Of a stretch of 64,000 bases of DNA, positions 35,838-44,284 are shown one piece after another. Both the position numbers and the translations under genes were made by a program. The notes under the pieces were generated by a model. The model made no database searches and was not told the DNA's origin. It saw only the letters and a program-made list of their open reading frames with translations. Where the stretch lies: assembly GCF_027587375.1 (NCBI RefSeq), contig NZ_JAMXIC010000004.1:133299-197298 (forward strand). Reading direction: 5' to 3'. The first letter of the stretch is position 1; every line of letters starts with the position of its first letter. The stretch is from Arthrobacter sp. B2a2-09 (GTDB lineage: Bacteria > Actinomycetota > Actinomycetes > Actinomycetales > Micrococcaceae).

Positions 35838-38558
35838 TTGCGAGCAACACCTGAATCTGAAATAGGGCGACCCGCAACGGAGCGGCAAGCACTAGGCGCT
35901 GCAGAGCGTCGAAAATGGTCGTCGCTGGTCCGGCAGGACCTCCAGAATACGGTTATTGAAGCGCTCGGCGAACCGTCTTTGTATGGAGTGGTGGTGGTTG
36001 GCGCGCCGGGGGTTGGCAAAGCGACTTTTGCCCGTTCGGTAGAGGCCCGGCTCACTCCAAGGACCCACGTTCTCCACCTCCATGGCTCCGCGGACCTCGA
36101 CACTCCGTTTGGGGCGCTGGCCCATCTGGTCGCGAGGCTGCCAGTAGATGCTGCAGATTCCCCTGGCGCGATCATCCACGGCATATCGCACTTGATAAGT
36201 TCGGATGCCGCGGGACGCGAAGTGCTGTTGGTCCTTTCGGAACTTCCTGCTTTGGACAGCATGAGCACGGCCCTTCTGGTGCACTTGTTAATTAGTGGGA
36301 CTGCAAAAGTCCTCGTCACTGTCCGCCAAGCCACGGACATGCCGGAAGACCTGATCAGGCTGTTGAAAGACGGCCTCCTGGACGAGGTTCAGCTTCAGGT
36401 TTTTTCCCGGGCGGAAGTTGCCAAATTGCTCAGCGGCGTCCTTGGAAAACGAGTGACAGCGACGGCTGCAAGCGCTTTGCACGCGTCCAGCGGTGGAAAT
36501 CCCTTGGTGCTCCAAGCAATCGTCACCGAGCAGCTCCGCTCAGGCAACCTGCATCTGGCCGGGCAGGTTTGGGCAATGAAGGGCGAAATCCACCTTTCTT
36601 CCGCGGAAGTCCTGACGGACCTGGTCCGGTCGCGCCTGGCCCGGGAGAGCCCTGCGGTCCAGGAAGCGCTGGAGCTGCTTGCCCTCATTCGAACGGCTCC
36701 ACTTGCCGTGTTGCTGGACGTCCTGGAACCTGAAGTGGTTGCGGAGATGGAATGGTCCGGTTATCTTCGCATCGAACCGTCAGGCGCCCGCCGGGTGGCG
36801 CTGCGCGACGAGTACATGGGTGAGGTCATCCGGGGCTGGATGGATCTGCCACGGCGGAATGAACTGCGGCGGCTTGCCGCCGGGGTGATTGGCAGCATTA
36901 CCCGCGACCTGGACGCCGAGGCACTCCTGGGGTTTGCCTCTTCGACGCTGAACGTCCGCGAAACCCTTGAACCCGGAGTGGCCTTGGCGGCTGCGACGGC
37001 AGCGAACAGGCAATTCGATCCTTGGTTCGCGTTGGAATGCGCCCGGCAGATCGGGCGTGAGGACAAGGAATGGGTGGCTGCCGCCCAGCAACGCTGCGTT
37101 TCCCACGTTATTCTGGCCGAGCACGAGGCTGCGGTGGCCGCTTTGAAGGATGTGACGCCCGAGCAGCTTCGGCGCCTCCCGGCGTATGACTATGCGGACT
37201 ATGTCCAGGAGCTCTGCAGTGCGCTGTTGTGGATTCCAGGTGGGCATCTCCAGATACCCGGCCTCATCGCCGAGGCGCAGGAGGATCTTTCCCGCCGATC
37301 GCAAGAAGGCGGAGTGGATGCCACCGAAATTGAACGGGCATGCGGGATGCTCCGGCTCGCGAGTTTCGAGCTCCACGTCCATCAAGGGGAGTATTCCGAA
37401 GTTGCCGAGGCCTTGGAGCAGGAGTACCGGGATGGCAGTGATCTTCAACAAAGGTTGAGCTGCGGGAGCCTGTTGACCATGGCCTGGGCAGTACTTGGCA
37501 GGGAAATGGAGGCAATCGAGCTTGCGCGCGAACTGAAGCACAAAATGCAGCGTGCAAAGGCGCGGCCGCGGTTGCACAACTGGTTGTCCGAAGGCTTGTT
37601 TGCCGCACTCCTTTGCAGCGGACAGTGGGAAGAACTAGCCCGGATGCTGACGGCGACCCTCGACCAGCAACCAAAGAACATCCACTACCTTGGCGGCGCC
37701 GCCGAACTTGCCCTGGGCGTTTCCTATACATACGCCGGTCGGGCCGCGGTAGCGATCGACACCCTGCTGGGGGCCCAGGCGCAGTTGGAGATCAGGCGCA
37801 ACTACTACGGACCCGCACTGGCCTACTCGGCGCTTGCCTTTGCCTACGCCCAGGCCGGCGACGTGAAGGAATCCCGGACTTTTCTCGAATTGGCGGAAAA
37901 CGGGCAAGGGGAAACAGCGTGGTTCCCCGCATGGATGGCCGAATTCTGCGTCAAGATGGCACGACGCTGGTTGAAGGATCCTGGGGCGAAGCAGAGCCTC
38001 ATCGAGTCGGCCAACCGGGACTTGGCGAAAGGACGGATCACAACGGCATCCATCAGCCTCTTCGGCGCCACCGTCCACGGCACCGAGGAGGAGCTGTTGC
38101 TCCTTGAGCAGGTCTCATCCCGCCGCCAAGGCAAGATGGCCGCCGTGAACCGGATGGTGGCGGAGGGAAGCCGCAAGAAGGACCCGAAGACCCTGCTTCT
38201 TGCCGCTTCCGTTGCCCAGGAACTGAAGTTGGATGCGGTGGAGTCGCGCTGTGCCGTCCTGGCCTTGGACATCGCCCGGGAAGCCGGCGATTCAGCGTCC
38301 GCCAGGCTGGCCCAGCAACGGCTGGACCGCCTGGTCGGTACCGTGCCTGTACTGCCCCTGACACCGCACACTTTCGGACCCGAATTGACGGAAAGGGAGC
38401 GTCAGGTTGCAAAGATGGCCAGTCAAGGGTTGAGTAACAAAGAGGTAGCCAACCAGTTGCAAGTTTCCGTCCGCACAGTGGAAGGCCACCTTTACCAAAT
38501 CTTCACGAAAATGGGAATCTCATCGAGGAGCGAGCTTGAAGGAACCGCGCAGTCATGA
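35838..38558 (+). CDS. LuxR-type regulator with N-terminal STAND-like ATPase (LAL 1), altered P-loop
   Basis: A 906-aa large LuxR-type transcription factor. An AAA/NTPase-like region (about 45-300) is followed by a long helical repeat region and a C-terminal LuxR HTH 'LTERERQVAKMASQGLSNKEVANQLQVSVRTVEGHLYQIF'. The P-loop reads GAPGVGKAT (residues 55-63), where the residue after Lys is Ala instead of Ser/Thr. The Walker B position reads 'LLVLSELPALDS', without the usual Asp. ATP control may therefore differ from MalT-type proteins. The start is a TTG with a weak GAAGG; the codons upstream are closed by a stop at 35834. It overlaps LAL 2 by 23 bases. Targets are unknown; the neighbouring polysaccharide genes are the obvious candidates. 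Confidence 0.85.
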   Translation: MRATPESEIGRPATERQALGAAERRKWSSLVRQDLQNTVIEALGEPSLYGVVVVGAPGVGKATFARSVEARLTPRTHVLHLHGSADLDTPFGALAHLVARLPVDAADSPGAIIHGISHLISSDAAGREVLLVLSELPALDSMSTALLVHLLISGTAKVLVTVRQATDMPEDLIRLLKDGLLDEVQLQVFSRAEVAKLLSGVLGKRVTATAASALHASSGGNPLVLQAIVTEQLRSGNLHLAGQVWAMKGEIHLSSAEVLTDLVRSRLARESPAVQEALELLALIRTAPLAVLLDVLEPEVVAEMEWSGYLRIEPSGARRVALRDEYMGEVIRGWMDLPRRNELRRLAAGVIGSITRDLDAEALLGFASSTLNVRETLEPGVALAAATAANRQFDPWFALECARQIGREDKEWVAAAQQRCVSHVILAEHEAAVAALKDVTPEQLRRLPAYDYADYVQELCSALLWIPGGHLQIPGLIAEAQEDLSRRSQEGGVDATEIERACGMLRLASFELHVHQGEYSEVAEALEQEYRDGSDLQQRLSCGSLLTMAWAVLGREMEAIELARELKHKMQRAKARPRLHNWLSEGLFAALLCSGQWEELARMLTATLDQQPKNIHYLGGAAELALGVSYTYAGRAAVAIDTLLGAQAQLEIRRNYYGPALAYSALAFAYAQAGDVKESRTFLELAENGQGETAWFPAWMAEFCVKMARRWLKDPGAKQSLIESANRDLAKGRITTASISLFGATVHGTEEELLLLEQVSSRRQGKMAAVNRMVAEGSRKKDPKTLLLAASVAQELKLDAVESRCAVLALDIAREAGDSASARLAQQRLDRLVGTVPVLPLTPHTFGPELTERERQVAKMASQGLSNKEVANQLQVSVRTVEGHLYQIFTKMGISSRSELEGTAQS

Positions 38559-41295
38559 CAACGCTGCGGCGGTGCATGGTCATGTCGGAGAAAGCGGTAC
38601 AAGGCCGCCTGAACCGTGGCTCGACTATGGGCATTTGCTTCCTGGAATTACAGCTGCAATCCGTGCCGATGATTGTTCCGCCGTCTTCATCGTGGGCGAT
38701 TCCGGGCTCGGCGCGTCATCTCTCCTAGCCCAGCTGGGCAGCGTCTTTGGCGGGGACCTTGCGGTAGTCCCGATTCACGGGAGTCCGTCACTGACTGCTG
38801 TCCCGTATGGCGTACTTGCTCCGTTTCTTGCCCATCTTTCGCTTGCCGACATATCCTCCCGGGTCGCCGTGCTCCGCTCACTTTGGGATCATCTTGAGGG
38901 CATCCGCGCAGGTACCGGACCAGCTTTGCTGCTGGTCGATGACGCGCACTACCTGGACGACGCCACGTGCGCGATGCTGACGGAGCTCGTTCAGGCTGGA
39001 TGGGCCAAAATCGTGGCCGCATGCGTTCCGCGGCCGGGAGTTCCCGGGCCGCTCTTGCGCTTGTGGCACGAGGGAACTGCCGAGTGGTTTGACCTGGAGC
39101 CCTTGACAGCCGAGCAAGGCCACGAATTGTGCGAGGCCTTGCTGGGGGGAATCGTCCTGAACAGCACGAGCCATGGTTTCTGGACAGAGGCAGGGGGCAA
39201 CACTCTTCTTCTGAAGACCCTTGTCCGCGAAGCCGAGAGCTCGGGGACCCTCGTCCAGAGGCACGGCGTATGGCTCAAGACAGCCGCAACCCCCGTCCAC
39301 ACGGTGAAGCTGGAGGCCGTTGTGAAACTTCAGCTGATGCGCATTTCAGCCGCGGGCAGGGAAGCCTTGAGCTTGATTGCATTGGCAGAGCCGGTGGACG
39401 AGACGTTGATCCACGTTGTGGCCGGAGAAGCGGCCGTCCAGGAGCTGGTTGACCAGCATTTGATCAAGCCCGCGGGCAATGGGTTGCCAACCCTCCGACT
39501 CGTCAATCCGGTCTACGGAGAGGTGCTTAGAAGTATCGTCCCGGCCGCGCAGAGCCTCCAACTTCACCGGCAGCTGATCTCACGGATGGATGTTTTGGAG
39601 GACAACCCGGATTCCTTGCTGCGGATGGTGACGTGGTCACTTGACTGCGGGGCGGACGTGCCCGATCGTCTCTTGATACGGGCCGCGGTTCTTTCAGCGA
39701 AGCTCCTGCAGAGCGACACGGCACTGCGCATGGCGGCTGCGGTGCGGGACATGCAGTGGCAATCGGTTGCTCAGTCGGTGATGGCCCGGTCATACTTCAA
39801 TCTTGGCCGCCGGGACGAGGCCGCGGCAGTCCTGGCCCAGGAAACAGTGGATGGCGATGCCGGACCCTCCCACGTAGTATCCGGCAGCCTCCTTCGCGCG
39901 GTCACGCGGGCCGCCGTCGGGCAGTCCGCTTCCTTGATCCGGGCGGAAGCCGAGGTCCTCAGCGAGTGGGGCGAACAGCAGCCAGGCCTCCAGGGCCAGC
40001 GGATGCCGGACGCGAAAGCGGCGGTGCCGCTCGCCGTCACCCTCGTGGGGCTGCTTGCTGGCTCCGTGGATGGCGAATACGAGAGGATGGGCCCTGAACT
40101 GGAGCGCGTGCTCCTTCAATCGGGAACCGTGGAAGGCTCTTCGGCCCCACTATTCAGGGCCCTGGCGCTGGCCCTGAAGTCAGAGATGCTATGCGCTCTC
40201 GGCTTCGGGCGTCAGGCAAAGCTGCTGGTCCTGGAGGCTGCCGCCCTCGCGCAGCCCCAGGAGAACGACGTCTTCTTCATCCCCGAGTTCATCTCTGCCC
40301 GCCTCGTCATTTGCGCGCTGGCTGTAGGTGACTGGGCCGACGCACAAAAGCTCCTCGACCGGTACTACGAATCGTCGGGTGTCTCGATGGCCTCCTTCGG
40401 CGGGGCGGCCTACGTGGTGGCCGGGTACATTGCCATCAGGCAGGGAAAATCCGGCGACGCCTTGCCGTTGCTGACTGCTGGCCTCGAAGCCCTGAGGGAC
40501 AGCGATCCGCAGAATCTCTTCGGACTGTGTGCTTCCATGGCTTTCTATGCCGCAGCCGGCGCCGGGTTGCCTGAAGCCGAACGGTTCCGGGCGGACTACA
40601 AGGCCTGGGGACAACACAGCACCCACCTTCTCGCCGCACAGGCCAACAGTTTTTTCGAAGCCGGACTTGAGCTGCTCAACGCTGACGGCTCCGGCGTGGA
40701 AGCGTTGCACCTCAACGCTGACAACGCGTCGAAAGAAAACGCCACGTACCTTGAACTTCACGCCCTGGAGCTTGCGCTCGGCCTGGGAGACACCAGCAGG
40801 CTGGACCGGTTTTGTGAAACCGCGGCTGCAACGGAGGGCGAATGGGCGCAAGCGCTCGCGGAATATGGGCTCGCACTCAAGTTCGGGGGCGCTGACCGGT
40901 ATCTATCCGCAGGGGAGAAGCTACAGGCGGCTACCGTCTTCCACCTCGCCGCCAAGGCTTACGGTTTGGCCCTGGGAGCATCGGATCGAGGCCGCACCAA
41001 AGAGCTCAGTGCGGTTGCGCGCGCGGGGCTGGCGCGCTGCAACGAAGAACTGGGGCAGGGCAGCGAGGAAGCACAGAACGAGTCCGTGGTTCCGAGGCTG
41101 ACCAAGAGGGAATGGGACATTGTCAATCTGGCGGTCCAGGGCCTCAGCGACCGGCAGATTGCAGACACGCTGCTTATCTCGGTCCGGACCGTTGAAGGGC
41201 ATCTGTACCGTTGTTATTCGAAATTGGGGATCACCGGCAGGGACGAACTCGCCGGGGCTGCCGCCGTCGCACAGGGAGAGTCGAGTACAAGCTGA
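38536..41295 (+). CDS. LuxR-type regulator with N-terminal STAND-like domain (LAL 2), P-loop lysine lost
   Basis: A 919-aa protein with the same plan as LAL 1. The P-loop equivalent reads GDSGLGAS (residues 54-61), with Ala60 in place of the invariant Lys, yet Walker B is intact ('ALLLVDDAHYLDD'). ATP hydrolysis is therefore doubtful, while the fold and perhaps nucleotide sensing may remain. C-terminal HTH: 'LTKREWDIVNLAVQGLSDRQIADTLLISVRTVEGHLYRCYSKLGI'. The TTG start has GAGGAG five bases upstream and lies inside the end of LAL 1, so the two are translationally coupled. Confidence 0.88.
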   Translation: MKEPRSHDNAAAVHGHVGESGTRPPEPWLDYGHLLPGITAAIRADDCSAVFIVGDSGLGASSLLAQLGSVFGGDLAVVPIHGSPSLTAVPYGVLAPFLAHLSLADISSRVAVLRSLWDHLEGIRAGTGPALLLVDDAHYLDDATCAMLTELVQAGWAKIVAACVPRPGVPGPLLRLWHEGTAEWFDLEPLTAEQGHELCEALLGGIVLNSTSHGFWTEAGGNTLLLKTLVREAESSGTLVQRHGVWLKTAATPVHTVKLEAVVKLQLMRISAAGREALSLIALAEPVDETLIHVVAGEAAVQELVDQHLIKPAGNGLPTLRLVNPVYGEVLRSIVPAAQSLQLHRQLISRMDVLEDNPDSLLRMVTWSLDCGADVPDRLLIRAAVLSAKLLQSDTALRMAAAVRDMQWQSVAQSVMARSYFNLGRRDEAAAVLAQETVDGDAGPSHVVSGSLLRAVTRAAVGQSASLIRAEAEVLSEWGEQQPGLQGQRMPDAKAAVPLAVTLVGLLAGSVDGEYERMGPELERVLLQSGTVEGSSAPLFRALALALKSEMLCALGFGRQAKLLVLEAAALAQPQENDVFFIPEFISARLVICALAVGDWADAQKLLDRYYESSGVSMASFGGAAYVVAGYIAIRQGKSGDALPLLTAGLEALRDSDPQNLFGLCASMAFYAAAGAGLPEAERFRADYKAWGQHSTHLLAAQANSFFEAGLELLNADGSGVEALHLNADNASKENATYLELHALELALGLGDTSRLDRFCETAAATEGEWAQALAEYGLALKFGGADRYLSAGEKLQAATVFHLAAKAYGLALGASDRGRTKELSAVARAGLARCNEELGQGSEEAQNESVVPRLTKREWDIVNLAVQGLSDRQIADTLLISVRTVEGHLYRCYSKLGITGRDELAGAAAVAQGESSTS

Positions 41296-41350
41296 AGCCG
41301 GAGGGCAGTAGTAGCGCACTCTCGATTCGGACGAGCGCCACTGCCAGCGA

Positions 41351-41424
41351 CGAGTACCCGCCACGCGGGGCAGGGGTACTCACACCCGCATACGAGTATC
41401 CGGCAGTATGAAAGTCGAGTACTC
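41351..41424. promoter_or_regulatory. Cluster of CGAGTA half-sites upstream of LAL 3
   Basis: Four related motifs in 74 bases: CGAGTACC (41351), GGTACTC (41375), TACGAGTATC (41391) and TCGAGTACTC (41415). They occur in both orientations, as expected for a dimeric or multimeric activator. Similar motifs occur at 47074, 54271, 54326 and 63778. Confidence 0.5.
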
Positions 41425-41497
41425 ACTACTGGTGTAGGCCTGACGGCTAGCTGGTTAATTGGGGGGTGTCACCACTCGATCACTGGGGGTCTCGCTC

Positions 41498-44284
41498 ATG
41501 TTGACAGCAGGCAGTGCATCTACGGTCCATGCCGCTCGGTCCGGTGGCGGGTCCCGGCACCAGGCATTCGATGCTTCTTCGGCGCCATCCTCACCTGACG
41601 GAACCGAAGGCAAGCCGGCAATTTCGACGGCCTGGCCGCCGATTGGACCTAGAGCCGCTGTTGAGGACATTGCCCTTGCGCTAGCAGCTTCCAAAGGTGG
41701 AGTGCTCGTTACGGGTCCGTCGGGGAGTGGCAAGAGCTACTTGATTACTCGCGCGGTGAACGAACTACGCGGGCGTTCATTCGTCGTCGTCATCCGCGGC
41801 AGCGCGGCGTTGGCGAGATCACCGTACGGCGCCCTCAATATCCTTCTGAGCGATCTTGACCCGGGATACCTGGCCCATCCCGTTCTGGTGTTGTCTGCGC
41901 TCACCAATTTGCTCCGAGAGCGCGCCGAGGGAAAGCCGGTGTACCTGGTCATTGAAAACGCGGCCGAGCTTGACGAGTTGGCGGCCATGACAGTGGCCCA
42001 GCTCGCGAGGAACGGCACTGCACAACTTGTCCTCACCTGCACCGACCCGCAGCGGCTTTGCGGCGAGATTACGCGGCTTTGCGGCGATGGGTTCTTGCAC
42101 CGCATAGACCTCAAACCACTGACTTTCCAGGAATCGCACGCCTGGCTTGAGGCCGGGCTGGAAGCACAGGTCTCTCCGTCCGGCGCCCATGCCCTGTGGA
42201 CAGCCAGCGGGGGCAACCCCCACTACCTCAAGATGCTCGCGGCGGAACTCGCCGAATCGGGTTCGCTTCTGAAAAGCGACGGCGTCTGGGTTCTGACGTC
42301 CCGGAGCGAACTGCACGGCAGGGCAATCACCGATCTCATCACCACACGGCTTGGGCGGATGGGCGGCGGTGAGCGCAAAGTCCTGGAGATCCTTTCACTG
42401 GCCAGGGCCGTGCCCCTGGAATCCCTGCTGGCGCTCGCATCGGCGGACGATGTTGATTCCCTCGAGAAAAGGAGCGTCCTCGTCGTCGACGATTCGCTGC
42501 CCAGGATGGCTCGGCTCCAAAGCCAGCTTGTAGGTGACGTGGTCCGGGCGAACGTTCCCCCTGGCCGCAGCAACGAACTTCGAGGCTTGCTCCTTGAGTC
42601 GATGGATCCGGCCCTTGGCCAACGCTCGATGTTGCTATCCATGGCCGCTTGGGCATTGGACTGCGGAGCCAAGCTCGGAAGGGAAGAAGCGCTTGAAGCT
42701 GCCGCAACGGCGAATCGGCAGCTTGATGCGCGGCTGGCCCTGCGCTTGGTCCGGTCCATTCCAAGCCACTCCACGATGCCCGGGGCAGTAGCCGAGGAAT
42801 CCCATGCGTTGATGACACTGGGTGACGTCGCCGGGGCCCGGGACGTGCTGCGGCAACACCAGGATGGATCCGGGGATGAAGCCACCCTTTCCGAATGGGT
42901 CCGGCTCAAGCTGGCCGAGGCCTCGGTCCTTCTGGCCCTCCCCGAAACCACCGCGCAAGCTTGCGAGAAGCTCGCACACGTCCGTCGGCGGCTCGAAGAC
43001 GAATCCGTCACGGCCGGCGAAGGGCAGGACATCGCCACGCTCCGGGAGGAACTTGTCCTGGCCGAATCGCAGGCAGCCAGCTACTCGGGTTCCTACGCTG
43101 AGATGGCAGCAAGACTGGAAGAGGTACTTCAAGACTTTGAATCGCACGGTACCGAGTTCCGCCTCCTTGCCGGAAGCTGGCTGTGCGAGGCATGGGCCCT
43201 GACGGGACGGCAATCCGAGGCGGCGGACATGGCGGAACAGCTGATGGCTGACTGCCATGATCCCGCCGTTTCGGTCGCAGCGGCCCGACGCGCCACATCG
43301 CGGCTGCGGTTCACCTTCGTACTTGCCGGACGGTGGGATAAAGAGGGGGAAATGGTCCAGCCCGGCGATGACCTCCTGGTCTCCGCGGCCGAGGCACTGC
43401 CCACGGCTATCGATCTTCCCAAGGCGATCTTCCGGTGCCTCCAGGGGCGGGGCCAAGACGGTTTGGAAGCGCTCATTCCGGTGATAAGCCAGCTGCGGGT
43501 CCAGGACAATGAAGGCATGCTGGATGTCGCCTGCACGGCAGCGGCCTACGCCTCGGCCTTGCAAGGTGAGCAAGCACAGGCCTTGCGCTACCTGAACGAA
43601 GCGTCCGCCCAGCTGCGCCGGCCGACGTGGCGGAAGGACCGGACGAAGAAGTACCTCGCGGCGTTGGCCCGGGACCGGGTCAACGGCCCGGAGGCCGCCG
43701 TCGAGGAGCTCCTCCGCTTGGCCGACGCCGATCGGGACGAGGGTGCCCCCGGTCACGAGATATTTTGCCTCAGTTCGGCCGTTCGGCTTGGCGCGGTGGC
43801 AGCCGCTCCACGACTGTTGGACTCGGCCCTCCGGTGCCAGGGACGATTCGCTGAACTGTGCGTTGCGTACGCGCGGGCGACGATATCGGAAAGCGCAGAG
43901 CTTCTTCTCGAGGCAGCACGGTTGGCCGAAGAGATGCAGAACGACAGGTTCGCCTTCGATATCGCCGAGACCGTGTTGCACCTGGACCAGGTTCAGCTGG
44001 ACAAGACGGTCCTCAGGAAGGCGCGCCAGCTCGCGGAGACGTGCCGGCAGCGCTTGCGCACACCGCAAAGCGGTAACCAAGAGGGACTGAAGCTGACTGC
44101 CCGCGAGCTGGAGATCGCCAAGCTGGCGGCGAAGCGGGAGAGCAACAAGGGTATCGCGGCGAAGCTCCATGTTTCAGTACGCACGGTAGAGGGGCACCTC
44201 TACCAGATCTTCGGCAAGCTGAAAATCGTGGAACGCTCCGAGCTGAGCTTCGCCCTCGGCAACGTCGAAGGTGGTGCGAAATGA
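41498..44284 (+). CDS. LuxR-type regulator with N-terminal STAND ATPase (LAL 3), canonical P-loop
   Basis: A 928-aa product from the ATG at 41498, chosen because of GGGGG nine bases upstream and because GGGTCTC just before this ATG recurs before other genes of the block; a TTG at 41459 is an alternative. P-loop GPSGSGKS is complete (about residues 73-80); Walker B reads 'YLVIENAAELDEL', with Glu where Asp is usual. HTH: 'LTARELEIAKLAAKRESNKGIAAKLHVSVRTVEGHLYQIFGKLKI'. It has its own upstream region with four CGAGTA-type motifs and is coupled to LAL 4 by an ATGA overlap. Confidence 0.88.
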   Translation: MLTAGSASTVHAARSGGGSRHQAFDASSAPSSPDGTEGKPAISTAWPPIGPRAAVEDIALALAASKGGVLVTGPSGSGKSYLITRAVNELRGRSFVVVIRGSAALARSPYGALNILLSDLDPGYLAHPVLVLSALTNLLRERAEGKPVYLVIENAAELDELAAMTVAQLARNGTAQLVLTCTDPQRLCGEITRLCGDGFLHRIDLKPLTFQESHAWLEAGLEAQVSPSGAHALWTASGGNPHYLKMLAAELAESGSLLKSDGVWVLTSRSELHGRAITDLITTRLGRMGGGERKVLEILSLARAVPLESLLALASADDVDSLEKRSVLVVDDSLPRMARLQSQLVGDVVRANVPPGRSNELRGLLLESMDPALGQRSMLLSMAAWALDCGAKLGREEALEAAATANRQLDARLALRLVRSIPSHSTMPGAVAEESHALMTLGDVAGARDVLRQHQDGSGDEATLSEWVRLKLAEASVLLALPETTAQACEKLAHVRRRLEDESVTAGEGQDIATLREELVLAESQAASYSGSYAEMAARLEEVLQDFESHGTEFRLLAGSWLCEAWALTGRQSEAADMAEQLMADCHDPAVSVAAARRATSRLRFTFVLAGRWDKEGEMVQPGDDLLVSAAEALPTAIDLPKAIFRCLQGRGQDGLEALIPVISQLRVQDNEGMLDVACTAAAYASALQGEQAQALRYLNEASAQLRRPTWRKDRTKKYLAALARDRVNGPEAAVEELLRLADADRDEGAPGHEIFCLSSAVRLGAVAAAPRLLDSALRCQGRFAELCVAYARATISESAELLLEAARLAEEMQNDRFAFDIAETVLHLDQVQLDKTVLRKARQLAETCRQRLRTPQSGNQEGLKLTARELEIAKLAAKRESNKGIAAKLHVSVRTVEGHLYQIFGKLKIVERSELSFALGNVEGGAK

